A stretch of DNA of 64,000 nucleotides, taken from NCBI RefSeq assembly GCF_900105385.1, contig NZ_LT629772.1, positions 186,001 through 250,000 on the forward strand. The letters are read 5' to 3'. Origin of the DNA: Microlunatus soli. Its GTDB lineage: Bacteria; Actinomycetota; Actinomycetes; Propionibacteriales; Propionibacteriaceae. Shown one piece after another: positions 1 to 8,418 of this stretch. The notes under the pieces are model-generated. The model did no database searches. It was not told the origin of the DNA and was given only the letters and a program-made list of their open reading frames with translations. A program made the translations under genes and the position numbers. Position 1 is the first letter of the stretch. Every line of letters begins with the position of its first letter.

Positions 1-2
1 CG

Positions 3-275
3 GAGGCGTTCCGACTACTGAACGACGTGATGCGCGACTACGGCGAGTTGTACGCCGACACGCCGTCGCTGCCGATCGAGATCACTCCGCCGGATTGGCC
101 GGGACGTGACGTCCCGGCCGCCCTCAGTGCGACGTCGTCGCTGCTCGGTCCGCGGGTCCGCGAGCATGCGCTGGCCAACGCCGACCGCCGTGGCCTGCGG
201 CACTTGGTCGAACCGCTCGGCACCACCGGACACGACGATCTCGCGCGACTTCCCCCAGGCCGCCCCGCCCGCTGA
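3..275 (+). CDS. C-terminal fragment of an unrecognised protein (5' end outside window)
   Basis: A reading frame is open from the first full codon in this frame to a TGA at 273-275, giving about 90 residues of the end of a protein. The visible part starts EAFRLLNDVMRDYGELY, looks helical, and has no catalytic motif I can recognise. An internal GTG/ATG pair at 27-32 lacks a ribosome site, so a fragment of a longer gene is more likely than a small gene. The tail is Pro/Arg-rich and probably disordered. The next gene starts 92 bp downstream on the same strand. Coding status rests only on the open frame and codon usage. Confidence 0.45.
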   Translation, partial: EAFRLLNDVMRDYGELYADTPSLPIEITPPDWPGRDVPAALSATSSLLGPRVREHALANADRRGLRHLVEPLGTTGHDDLARLPPGRPAR

Positions 276-367
276 CAGCGCGGCAAGCTGAGCCGTCCTC
301 ACTCCGCATCACGTGGCTACATCAGTTTCTCCGACTGCCGACCGCGGCCGTCGCAGCCGAGGAAGAA

Positions 368-1900
368 ATGTCGGTGGGTCGTTCTAGTGTGTTGGACATG
401 ACCAACGGGACGTTCACTGCCGGCGCGGCGGGTGATGCTGCGCCCGAGCGTTCGACCGTCCCGGACTCGTTCGCTCTTGGTCTTCTGGACGGCCCGTCGG
501 AAGATCATCCGTGTTGGGACGAGGGATCACGATGGGAACTCGAGCTACCCGACGATCCCGGTGATCTGGTCCACACCATCGCCCCACCGCTGACCGGTGT
601 GCGGCAGGCAGTCGACCGGATCACATCAACGCAGATGTGGCAGTTGTCCGATACCGAGCTGCTGGAACGACTGGACCAGCTCGGTGGGGTCGCTGACCGG
701 CTCCGCGGCGAACAATTGCGCGTGATCGCCGAAACCCAGCGCCGCCGGATCTGTGAAGACCAACAAGGCTGGACCGTCGCCGACCGGATCACCGACACCA
801 ACCGACTCCGCCCCCGCCAAGGCCGGGCCCTGGTCCGGCTGGCCGAACAACTGGAACGGTTCCCATTGATCGCCGCCGCCATCGACTCGGCAGACCTGAC
901 GGTAGAACAAGCCACCGCGATCTGCACCAGTCTGAAGAACCTCCCCGCTACCGCCGACCCGGTCGAGGTCGAAGGGTTACAGGTCGAGTTGATCATCCGC
1001 GCCGCCGAATTCCCCGCCGATGCGTTGCGCCGGCTGACGAACCGTCTGATCGAACAGCTCGAACCCGACACCGTGGACGAACGACTCGACGCCCAGTTGG
1101 AGGCCGAGGAACGCCGGGCCCGACGCGACCGGTATTTGACCTGGCGGCATGGTGCACACGGATCGATCAATTTCCACGGCCGATTGCCCGCGGTTGCCGG
1201 GGAAGCGTTCATCGGTCAGCTCGATGCCTACGAGAAACAGGCCCTAGCCAAAGGCCTTGATCACCGGATCGACCCGGACACCGAGGTTCCGACGTTGGCG
1301 CAACGCCGCGCCGACGCTCTGGCTGCGATGATCGATGATCTGGCCCGTCGCCAGCTCGCTCCGTCGGTGCATGGTGATCGGCCCCGGGTGGTGATCGTGA
1401 TCGATTACGAGCACTTGTTGGCCGGACTCCGATCCGGTGGAATGATCCTCGGGTCGGAGGAGACCGTCACCCCTGGGGAGGCCCGCCGGCTGGCCTGCGG
1501 CGCGGACCTGCTGCCGGCCGTGTTCGGTGGCCCGTCGACCGTCCTGGATCTCGGTCGAAGAGTGCGGTTGTTCACCGGCGCGCTGCGGCAAGCGTTGACC
1601 CTGCGCGACGGTGGCTGTGTCTTCCCCGGCTGCGATGTGCCACCGATCCGGTGCGAGGGACATCATCTGACACCTTGGTGGGCCGGTAGTGAAACCAACC
1701 TGTCAAACGGGGTCCTGTTGTGCACCCACCATCATCATCTGGTCGAACCCGACCCCACCGCACCGCCGGGCAGTCGCTGGACCATCCGCCTGGACCACCG
1801 AGGGTTACCTGAGGTGATCCCACCGATCCGGATCGACCCCCGCCAGCGACCCCGGCAACATGTCCGCTTCACCGAACGATCCATGCGCCAACGACGCTGA
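368..1900 (+). CDS. DUF222 / HNH endonuclease domain protein (13E12-repeat type)
   Basis: This 510-residue protein matches the architecture of the actinobacterial DUF222-HNH family. A long helical DUF222 region covers roughly residues 60-380. The C-terminal HNH nuclease motif covers roughly 410-460, seen as CVFPGCDVPPIRCEGHH, then TPWWAGSETNLSNG, then LCTHHHHLVE. The paired Cys residues and His-rich end are the expected zinc and metal ligands. The ATG at 368 follows GAGGAAG at good spacing, so I prefer it to the internal ATG at 398. These proteins occur in many divergent copies in actinobacteria, often near mobile DNA, and their role is unsettled. A second, broken copy lies near 62.3-63.3 kb. 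A hairpin terminator and an IS3 element follow directly. Confidence 0.9.
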   Translation: MSVGRSSVLDMTNGTFTAGAAGDAAPERSTVPDSFALGLLDGPSEDHPCWDEGSRWELELPDDPGDLVHTIAPPLTGVRQAVDRITSTQMWQLSDTELLERLDQLGGVADRLRGEQLRVIAETQRRRICEDQQGWTVADRITDTNRLRPRQGRALVRLAEQLERFPLIAAAIDSADLTVEQATAICTSLKNLPATADPVEVEGLQVELIIRAAEFPADALRRLTNRLIEQLEPDTVDERLDAQLEAEERRARRDRYLTWRHGAHGSINFHGRLPAVAGEAFIGQLDAYEKQALAKGLDHRIDPDTEVPTLAQRRADALAAMIDDLARRQLAPSVHGDRPRVVIVIDYEHLLAGLRSGGMILGSEETVTPGEARRLACGADLLPAVFGGPSTVLDLGRRVRLFTGALRQALTLRDGGCVFPGCDVPPIRCEGHHLTPWWAGSETNLSNGVLLCTHHHHLVEPDPTAPPGSRWTIRLDHRGLPEVIPPIRIDPRQRPRQHVRFTERSMRQRR

Positions 1901-1953
1901 ACCGCTGACTCGTCGCAAGAGCAGATCGCACCGCAGACGACCGCTGGAAGACC

Positions 1954-1982
1954 GGGCGCGTCGCCATCCGGACGCGCCCTTC
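1954..1982 (+). terminator. Intrinsic-type terminator after the HNH gene
   Basis: GGGCGCGTC at 1954-1962 pairs perfectly with GACGCGCCC at 1971-1979 around an 8-nt loop, 54 bp after the HNH stop codon, followed by TT. The T-run is short, as is common in high-GC actinobacteria. Confidence 0.6.
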
Positions 1983-1991
1983 ACACGACGT

Positions 1992-2020
1992 CTCAGGGGA
2001 CTGCTGCACGAGTAGGTGAC
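1992..2020 (+). repeat. IS3 left terminal inverted repeat
   Basis: Starts CTCAGGGGACTGCTGCACGA and continues into GGTGACA. It matches the reverse complement of 3243-3272 with four mismatches. Confidence 0.75.
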
Positions 2021-2065
2021 ATCTGATCTGTGATGTCTGTGGGCATCACTGGAAGGATGTTGATC

Positions 2066-2353
2066 GTGCCCAAACCCCATCCACGAGAGTTCCGCGATGA
2101 TGTCGTGGCCGTCGCCCGCAAGGGTGATGCTCCGGTCAGTCAGGTCGCGAAGGACTTCGGCATCAGTGATTCCTGCCTGCGGAACTGGCTGGCTAAAGCC
2201 GATATCGAGGACGGCCGCCGGCCCGGGACGAGTTCGGCGGAGTCATCTGAGTTGAAGGAGTTGCGGCGTCGGAATCGGCTGCTGGAGCAGGAGAACGAGG
2301 TGTTGCGTCGGGCCGCGGCGTATCTGTCCCAGGCGAACCTGCCGGGGAAATGA
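2066..2353 (+). CDS. IS3-family transposase OrfA
   Basis: OrfA is the small DNA-binding protein that is combined with OrfB, usually by programmed frameshifting, to make the active transposase. The 95-residue product has an N-terminal helix-turn-helix (about residues 4-45, containing VSQVAKDFGISDSCLRNW) and a C-terminal leucine-zipper-like coiled coil (SELKELRRRNRLLEQENEVL), the standard IS3 OrfA layout. I chose GTG at 2066 because GGAAGG sits 9 nt upstream and the resulting start MPKPHPREFRDD is typical for this group. Earlier in-frame starts at 2030 and 2057 have poor spacing. The stop overlaps the OrfB start (ATGA). Confidence 0.88.
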   Translation: MPKPHPREFRDDVVAVARKGDAPVSQVAKDFGISDSCLRNWLAKADIEDGRRPGTSSAESSELKELRRRNRLLEQENEVLRRAAAYLSQANLPGK

Positions 2354-3235
2354 TGTACCCGCTCGTCCGCGAGTTGGCCGTCGACGGCATCCCCGTCACG
2401 GTGACGTGCCGGGTCCTCAAGATCGCCCGCCAGCCCTATTACCGGTGGCTGGCCGATCCGATCACCGACCAAGAACTGTCCCGGGCCTATCTGGCCGACG
2501 CCGTTTTCGATGCTCACCGAGACGACCCGGAGTTCGGGCATCGCCTGTTGGCCGACGAAGCCCGCGCCGTCGGACAAGCCGGTTGTGACCGGACGGTGTG
2601 GCGGATCTGTCGAGATCAGCAGTGGTGGTCGGTGTTCGGTAAGAAACGCGGCAAGAACGGCAAGAAGCCTGGCCCACCGGTCCACGACGACCTGGTCCAC
2701 CGCGACTTCACCGCTGCCGGGCCGAACCAGTTGTGGTTGACCGATATCACCGAACATCCCACCGGTGAGGGCAAGGTGTATCTGTGCGCGGTCAAGGACG
2801 TCTACTCCAACCGGATCGTCGGCTATTCCATCAGCGACCGGATGAGGTCCCGACTAGCCATTCAGGCGCTGGAGTCAGCGGTCCGACGACGCCAACGTGA
2901 CGGTGACGACGTGGCCGGCTGCGTTCTGCATTCGGACCGAGGATCGCAATTCCGTAGCCGGAAGTTCGTTCGAGCGTTGCGCCGTCATGACCTGGCCGGA
3001 TCGATGGGTCAGGTCGGAGCCGCCGGCGACAACGCGGCGATGGAATCGTTCTTCGCCCTGCTGCAAAAGAACGTCCTGACCGCCACATCTGGACAAGCCG
3101 TGTCCAGTTGCGGATCGCGATCATCACCTGGATCGAACGCACCTACCACCGCCGACGACGCCAAGACCGACTCCACGGGTTGACACCCATCGAACGCGAG
3201 CTGATCATGAACACACCCGCCACACAGGCGGCCTA
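2350..3235 (+). pseudogene. IS3-family transposase OrfB, frameshifted near its 3' end
   Basis: OrfB carries the DDE integrase domain that cuts and joins DNA. The intact part shows an HTH_21-like N-terminus, then the rve core with NQLWLTDITEH (first Asp), HSDRGSQF (second Asp) and the NAAMESFFALLQK segment holding the catalytic Glu. After ALLQKNV the frame is lost at about 3076-3080. Adding one G would restore LDRHIWTSRVQLRIAII and then TWIERTYHRRRRQDRLHG, ending at TAA 3233-3235 as in normal IS3 OrfB proteins. As written, translation stops at 3183. The three catalytic residues come before the break, so only the last 40-50 residues are altered. A sequencing error would look the same. Confidence 0.85.
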
Positions 3236-3242
3236 ACCCAAC

Positions 3243-3272
3243 TGTCACCAGTTCGTGCAGCAGTCCCCAGAG
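3243..3272 (-). repeat. IS3 right terminal inverted repeat
   Basis: Read on the minus strand it begins CTCTGGGGACTGCTGCACGA and continues through GGTGACA. It is the partner of the left repeat at 1992. It is translated by the minus-strand phospholipase frame that runs into the element. Confidence 0.75.
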
Positions 3273-4793
3273 CTGGGAGCACCGGCCCCGTTCTTGATGC
3301 GGCATCTGCTGCCGGTCGGGAACGGTCGGCATCGCCAACTGGGTGGTCGCGTACTGCTGGAGATTGAAGCCGCCCATGGTGTCGGGCAGCACCGGTGCGT
3401 CGCGACCGTTGCGGAACCGGAACGCCGAGGTCAGGTCGCCGACGGTCTTGCGCCGCCAGTCACTGATGTTGGGTTCCACGACGCCGGTCACCCGCTCCAG
3501 GAAGCGCAGATGCGAGGTGTGGTCGAACGTTTCCGAGCACACCCAGCCGCCGACCGTCCAGGGCGAGACGATGATGCACGGCACCCGAAAGCCCAGACCG
3601 ATCGGAAGCTTGCCGCCCTCCACTCCGGTGGGCGAGGTCGCGGTGACGATCTCCTCCGGCGTACCGTCCGGTGGCGTCGGCGGCGTGACATGATCGAACA
3701 GTCCATCGTTCTCGTCGTAGGTGACGATGAACACCGTCTTGCGCCAGACGTCCGGATTGGCGGCGATGGCGTCGATCTTGCTGGCGATGAACTGAGCACC
3801 GGCAGCCGGGGTCCGCTTGGGATGTTCGTCGTTGAGTGAGGTCGGAAACAGCCAGCTGACCGTAGGAAGTTGATCATTCACCGCGTCATACTCGAACTGG
3901 CCAGGTGGCGACGGCTTCAGGAACTGCTTGTACAGCGGCGATTCAGGGTCGGCAGCTGCCTGCCGATACTGCTTCATCTTCGCCATCGGCGGCAGCCCGG
4001 TAGCGCTGGATTCCTCGTGATAAGCCCTGAAGCTGACCCCTGCCTCCAGCAGTCGTTCGGGATAGCTGGTCCAGGAGTAGGTGCCAGCCTTGGCGCCGTT
4101 GTCCAACGCCGGACCACCTGCCGTGCCATCCGGATCGATCGTTCCGGTCATCCACATGTACCGGTTGGGATGCGTCGGCCCCAGCACACTGCAGTGATAG
4201 CCGTCCAGGATGGTGAACGCATCGGCCAGCGCGTAGTGGAACGGAATGTCGTCGCGGGTGAAATAGCCCATTGTGTACGGCCCGGTCGTATCACCGTCGG
4301 CGGACCGGTGGGCGGGCAGCCAGTTGTCCATCCGGCCCTCGTTCCAGGCCTCGTGCTGCACACTCCACGCGTGGCTGGTGGACGGGATCGCCTGAGCCGC
4401 GCTGGTCCTGCTGTTCAGGTGGTACGGCAGCAGATAGCCGTCCGGGTTGACGGGGTCGGGCTGGTAGAACACCGACCGACCGTGGGACAGCCGCTGGGCG
4501 TGCGGGTCGTCGAATCCGCGGACGCCGGCCAGGGTGCCGAAATAGTGATCGAAGCTGCGGTTCTCCTGCATCAGCAGGACAACGTGTTCGACGTCGTCCA
4601 GCTTGGGGCGATGCGACATCGGAGTGGCCATCGCCCGCTGGACGTTGGTCGGCATCATGGTTGCTGCGGCGGCCAGCCCGCTCGCCGCGGCGGCACCGCC
4701 GAGCAACCGGCGGCGGGTCAGTCGGGTCTCACCGGCAGCAGCCGCTGCCGAAATCTGATCATGGGAACGGGGCGCGTCGGGATCGTCGGGCAT
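3270..4793 (-). CDS. Phospholipase C / phosphoesterase family protein, Tat-exported, 3' end disrupted by IS3
   Basis: The product belongs to the non-haemolytic phospholipase C / acid phosphatase phosphoesterase family, secreted enzymes that hydrolyse phosphoester bonds. A twin-arginine signal (TRRRLLGGAAAASGLAAAA) lies at about residues 24-45. It is followed by the family motif HVVLLMQENRSFDHYFG, whose Glu-Asn-Arg is part of the metal site, and later TYDENDGLFDHVTPP and LGFRVPCIIVSPW. Start at ATG 4793. The frame passes across the IS3 right end near 3270 and reads about 80 foreign residues to 3009. The natural protein should end just after MPHQERG, so only the last few residues are replaced. 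The enzyme may still fold, but with an aberrant tail. Confidence 0.85.
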
Positions 4794-5017
4794 CGGCTCG
4801 CTTCCGGAGCGGAGGGACGGGACCCGATGATCATTTCGGCAGTACGGCCGACGGTGGTCAACGTTGAGATGAATAGCCGTACAAAGGATGCCGACGCGTC
4901 GGCGTCCTGATCTACCGGCGCGAACGCGCCCAGTGATGATCTTGATATCCAGCGCCTGGGCGCGTCGAGGGGTCCCGCAACGCGACCGAGCATTGCGTTG
5001 TGGAGTCGAGGTCGCAG

Positions 5018-5037
5018 CCCTTCGACAAGCTCAAGGC
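5018..5037. repeat. Short interspersed palindromic-type repeat (TTCGACAAGCTCA family)
   Basis: CCCTTCGACAAGCTCAAGGC lies in the gap between the phospholipase gene and serA. Related motifs occur in this window inside recC (53272-53290) and in the hairpin region at 28615-28636. Motifs of this kind are scattered through many actinobacterial genomes. The rest of the 257-bp gap shows nothing else. Confidence 0.5.
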
Positions 5038-5050
5038 CATTGCGGGAAGG

Positions 5051-6250
5051 TCAGTCGGAGATGATCCGCAGCGAGACGGTCTCCGGCAGAGCCTGCAGCT
5101 TGTCGATCAGCTCCGGTGACAGCGGCGAGCCGACGTCGGTGACCACCACACCGAGCGAACCGCGGGTGCTCAGCGTCTGGCTGTCGATGTTGGCGCCGTT
5201 GTCGGCGAGGATGCCGTTGGCGGTGGCCAGCACGCCGGGGACGTTCTGGTGGATGTGCACGATCCGTGCTGCCGCGGTCCGACCGGTGACGGCGACCTGC
5301 GGCAGGTTGACCGACATCGTGGTGTTGGCGTCGGCGACGTAGTCGCGGAGCTTGCCGGCGACGTACTGGCCGATGTCGAGCTGGGCCTCCTCGGTGGAGC
5401 CGCCGACATGCGGGGTCAGGATCACGTTCGGCAGTCCCTGCAACGAGGAGACGAACGGATCGCCGGCCACCTTCGGCTCCTCGGGGAAGACGTCGACCGA
5501 AGCACCGGCGATGTGTCCGCTGACCAGGTTGTCGCGCAGCGCCTCATGATCGACGACGAAACCACGGCACAGGTTGAGGAACAGGCTGCGCGGCCGCATC
5601 CGGGCGAACTGCTCCGCGCCGAACATGCCGGCGTTTCCGGCCCGTCCGTCGACGTGCAGGCTGACCGTCTCGGCGGTCTCCAGCAACTCCTCCAGGCTGT
5701 TGCAGCGACGAGCGTTGCCCAGCGCCAGCTTGTCGGCGATGTCGTAGAAGTAGACCTGCATGCCGAGGGCCTCGGCGACCACCGACAGCTGGCTGCCGAT
5801 GTTGCCGTAGCCCACGATGCCGAGGGTGCGACCGCGGACCTCGTGGGCGCCCTTGGCCGACTTGTCCCAGACGCCGTCATGCAGCGCCTTGTTCTTGTCG
5901 GTCAGATGCCGGGCCATCGCGATGATCTCGGCGATCGCCAGTTCGACGACGCTGCGGGTGTTGGAGAACGGCGCGTTGAAGACGGCGACGCCGCGCTCGG
6001 CGGCGGCGTTCAGGTCGATCTGGTTGGTGCCGATGCAGAAGGCGCCGACGGCCAGCAGGTTTGGCGCGGACGCCAGCGCCTCGGCCGTCACCTGGGTCTT
6101 GGAACGGATCCCGAGCAGGTCGACATCGTGGATCGCGGCCACCAGATCGTCGCCGTCCAAGGCACCCTTGGCCACCTCGACCTCGAAGCCACGCTCGGCC
6201 AACAGCCGTTGCGCGTCTGCGTGGATGTTCTCCAGCAATAAAGCCTTCAT
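5051..6250 (-). CDS. serA: D-3-phosphoglycerate dehydrogenase
   Basis: SerA oxidises 3-phosphoglycerate to 3-phosphohydroxypyruvate with NAD, the first committed step of serine synthesis in the cytoplasm. The 399-residue product has the 2-hydroxyacid dehydrogenase catalytic domain and the Rossmann segment LGIVGYGNIGSQLS at about 150-165. It also has the FLNLCRGFVVD and ILTPHVGGSTEEAQ signatures with catalytic Arg, Glu and His, and a C-terminal ACT-type domain (VPGVLATANGILADNGANID) that normally mediates serine feedback. Length fits the shorter E. coli-type SerA. I chose ATG 6250 because the protein then starts MKALLLENIHADA and GAGGAGCAGGA precedes it. The upstream extension has no family match. 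A hairpin separates it from the Gfo/Idh gene. Confidence 0.92.
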   Translation of the reverse strand: MKALLLENIHADAQRLLAERGFEVEVAKGALDGDDLVAAIHDVDLLGIRSKTQVTAEALASAPNLLAVGAFCIGTNQIDLNAAAERGVAVFNAPFSNTRSVVELAIAEIIAMARHLTDKNKALHDGVWDKSAKGAHEVRGRTLGIVGYGNIGSQLSVVAEALGMQVYFYDIADKLALGNARRCNSLEELLETAETVSLHVDGRAGNAGMFGAEQFARMRPRSLFLNLCRGFVVDHEALRDNLVSGHIAGASVDVFPEEPKVAGDPFVSSLQGLPNVILTPHVGGSTEEAQLDIGQYVAGKLRDYVADANTTMSVNLPQVAVTGRTAAARIVHIHQNVPGVLATANGILADNGANIDSQTLSTRGSLGVVVTDVGSPLSPELIDKLQALPETVSLRIISD

Positions 6251-6296
6251 CGCCGCGTCCTGCTCCTCGCCCTGATCGTCGTACCCCGGCACACCG

Positions 6297-6343
6297 GTGT
6301 CGCCGCACCGAGCCCTCATTCTAGGGACCCGGTGCGGCGACAC
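6297..6343 (-). terminator. Hairpin between the Gfo/Idh gene and serA
   Basis: A perfect 14-bp inverted repeat (GTGTCGCCGCACCG at 6297-6310 and its complement at 6330-6343) flanks a 19-nt loop, 11 bp after the stop of the minus-strand oxidoreductase. It probably ends the thuA-gfo transcript. There is no T-run, so a processing or regulatory role is possible. Confidence 0.55.
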
Positions 6344-6354
6344 CGACAGTGATC

Positions 6355-7482
6355 TCAGCCAGCAACCGCGGTGACGGCATCCTGCGTCAACGCGCTCGGC
6401 GGTGTCGGCTGCAGCCGGACCTCGGTCGATTCCGCCGCCGAGTGGTAGGTGGCGTCCACGATCAGGGCACGGGTCAACGCCTCGTCGCCCTGGTGCCCGG
6501 CCAACTCCTCGGCAGCGACCGCGGCCACGAAGTCGGCGACTGCCTCGGCGTGACCACCGTTCAGCCCCAGCGCCGGCTTCAGGTCGGCATCCACACCGTC
6601 GATCTGGGTCCAGGCCCGCAGCTGCGGCCCCGGCGGGTTCCAGGTCAACTCGGCGCCGCCCTCGGTGCCGTACAGCGTGACGTACATGTCGTCGTGCCCG
6701 ACACCCTGCGCCCAGCTGCTTTCCAGCAGCAGGGTGCTGCCGTTGTCCATCCGGACGAAGGCAGTAGCCAGGTCCTCGACCTCGAACGGCACCGGCTGGT
6801 CGCTGCCCGGTTGACCGGCACCGTAGTTGCCCCGGCCGCGGCCGCGCGGACCGTAGGCGGCGTAGGTGGAGGCGCTGACGGTCTGCACCGACGGCTCGCC
6901 CATCAGGTGCAGCGCCATGTCCAGCATGTGCACGCCGATGTCCATCAGCGGGCCGCCACCGGAGGTGGCCTTGCGGCTGAACCAGTTGCCGACGCCACCG
7001 GGGATGCCGTGATAGCGCATCCAGCCGGCCTTGGCGTAGTAGATCTCGCCCAGCAGGCCCTTGTCGATCAGCTCCTTGGTCGCGGTCACCTCGGCCTTGC
7101 GCCGATGGTTGAACGAGACCTCAAGGATCTTGCCGTTCGCCTTCGCTGCATCGACCATCTGCCGCGCCGAGGCAGCGTCCAGCGCCATCGGCTTCTCGCT
7201 CAGCACGTGCACACCGGCCTCCAGCGCGCCGATCGCGATCGGCGCATGCAGCGACGGCGGGGTGCAGACGCTGACCACGTCCAGTTCGGCGTTCTTGATC
7301 AGGTCGACCCAGTCGGCGTAACGGTGCTCGACGGCGTACTCGTCACCGAGGCGCTGCAGCGGCTCGGCCTCCATCCCGGCGAGTCCGACCAGGTCGACCC
7401 CGGCGGCCCGCTGATATCCGTTCATGTGCTGCTGGCCTGCCCAGCCGAGTCCGACGACCCCCGCACGCAGATTCCTGCTCAC
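6355..7482 (-). CDS. Gfo/Idh/MocA family NAD(P)-dependent oxidoreductase
   Basis: The 375-residue product is a sugar or inositol dehydrogenase-like enzyme. It has an N-terminal Rossmann motif VVGLGWAGQQHMNGY at about residues 9-23 and the family signature HVLSEKPMALD, whose Lys is catalytic. The C-terminal half has the GFO_IDH_MocA beta-sheet fold with GGGPLMDIGVHMLDM. Substrate cannot be read from the sequence. Its start lies 3 nt after the ThuA-like gene, and this pairing is common in operons that handle trehalose-derived or other keto-sugars. ATG 7482 is preceded by a GAGGAG-type site in the junction. Alternative substrates include inositol and glucose-type sugars. Confidence 0.9.
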   Translation of the reverse strand: MSRNLRAGVVGLGWAGQQHMNGYQRAAGVDLVGLAGMEAEPLQRLGDEYAVEHRYADWVDLIKNAELDVVSVCTPPSLHAPIAIGALEAGVHVLSEKPMALDAASARQMVDAAKANGKILEVSFNHRRKAEVTATKELIDKGLLGEIYYAKAGWMRYHGIPGGVGNWFSRKATSGGGPLMDIGVHMLDMALHLMGEPSVQTVSASTYAAYGPRGRGRGNYGAGQPGSDQPVPFEVEDLATAFVRMDNGSTLLLESSWAQGVGHDDMYVTLYGTEGGAELTWNPPGPQLRAWTQIDGVDADLKPALGLNGGHAEAVADFVAAVAAEELAGHQGDEALTRALIVDATYHSAAESTEVRLQPTPPSALTQDAVTAVAG

Positions 7483-7485
7483 TCC

Positions 7486-8289
7486 TCAGACCTCCCCGCT
7501 CTTGTCAGCTTCGGGGTTCAGCTTGGCACCGGTGAACTGCGGCGTTGCCATATTCCGCACTGCGGGCGCGGCGAAGTTCGTGCTCGCGGTCGGGGCGGCC
7601 CACCGAACGCCATTGGCCAGCACCTGCTGGATGTCGGGATGGTGGTAGACCGGGAAGTCCTGGTCACCGGGCGAGAAGTAGAACACCTTGCCCTTGCCAC
7701 GCCGCCAGGTGCAGCCGGACCGGAACACCTCGCCGCCGCTGAAGGACGAGATGAAGACCAGCTCGTCGGGCTGCGGGATGTCGAAGTACTCCCCGTACAT
7801 CTCCTGCTGCTCGATCACGATCGGGCTCGGTACGCCCTCGGCGATCGGATGATCGGCCGCGACGGTCCAGACCAGCTCGGAGTCGTCCTTGCTGCGCCAG
7901 GACAGCGAGCAGCTGGTGCCCATCAGCTTCTTGAAGATCTTGGAGAAGTGCGCCGAGTGCAGCAACAGGATGCCCATCCCGCCGAGCACCCGCTGATGCA
8001 CCTTGTCCACGATCGCGTCGTCGATCTGATCGTGCGCCGCGTGGCCCCACCAGGTCAGGACGTCGGTGTTGTCCAGCACCTCGTCGGTCAGTCCGTGCTC
8101 GGGCTGGTCGCGGGTTGCGGTGCGCACTTCGACGGCATCACCCAACAGCTTGCTCAGGCCGCCGGCAATGGCGCCGTGCATGCCCTCCGGGTAACGCTCG
8201 GCCATCGCGGCCTGGTCGCGTTCGGAGGTCTCGTGGAAGTTCTCGCCCCATACGGTGACGCGAATCGGTCGGTTGAAGAATTGATTCAC
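7486..8289 (-). CDS. ThuA-like (trehalose utilisation) family protein
   Basis: The 267-residue product matches the ThuA domain family, a class I glutamine amidotransferase-like fold found in trehalose and disaccharide catabolism. Visible motifs are VTVWGENFHET near the start, DVLTWWGHAAHDQI, GMGILLLHSAHFSKIFKKL and KGKVFYFSPGDQDFPVYHHP near the end, a typical ThuA C-terminus. The longest open frame extends to 8556, but that extension is Pro/Arg-rich and overlaps the divergent FUSC gene. I chose GTG 8289 (protein starting MNQFFNRPIRV) because GGGGGAAGGA lies about 9 nt upstream. It is the first gene of a two-gene operon with the Gfo/Idh enzyme. Confidence 0.85.
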   Translation of the reverse strand: MNQFFNRPIRVTVWGENFHETSERDQAAMAERYPEGMHGAIAGGLSKLLGDAVEVRTATRDQPEHGLTDEVLDNTDVLTWWGHAAHDQIDDAIVDKVHQRVLGGMGILLLHSAHFSKIFKKLMGTSCSLSWRSKDDSELVWTVAADHPIAEGVPSPIVIEQQEMYGEYFDIPQPDELVFISSFSGGEVFRSGCTWRRGKGKVFYFSPGDQDFPVYHHPDIQQVLANGVRWAAPTASTNFAAPAVRNMATPQFTGAKLNPEADKSGEV

Positions 8290-8418
8290 AAGGCCCCATC
8301 CTTCCCCCTCACCTCGGGGGTTCGTACATCGGGCGCGCCGCCCTTCCCGGCATTCGGACGGATCACCGGCATCATGGGGTCCGGACCGCGGCTGTGACGG
8401 CGACATTGGAGGTGACCG

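Larger units (their letters stand above)
1992..3272 (+). mobile_element. IS3-family insertion sequence (about 1.28 kb, defective)
   Basis: Two overlapping transposase frames (OrfA at 2066, OrfB at 2350) are bounded by imperfect inverted repeats. The left end (from 1992) and the reverse complement of the right end (to 3272) share a core GGGGACTGCTGCACGA followed by GGTGACA, 27 of 31 positions identical. Length, OrfA/OrfB overlap and the DDE integrase-type OrfB are typical of IS3. No 3-4 bp target duplication is visible, so the outer edge is uncertain by a few bases. The right end lies inside the 3' end of the phospholipase C gene. OrfB has a frameshift, so the copy probably cannot move by itself. 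Confidence 0.85.

Noticed and set aside
6349-8397. 682-residue plus-strand frame across the Gfo/Idh and ThuA genes
   Set aside because: The minus-strand frames match known families along their whole length. This one has no motif.
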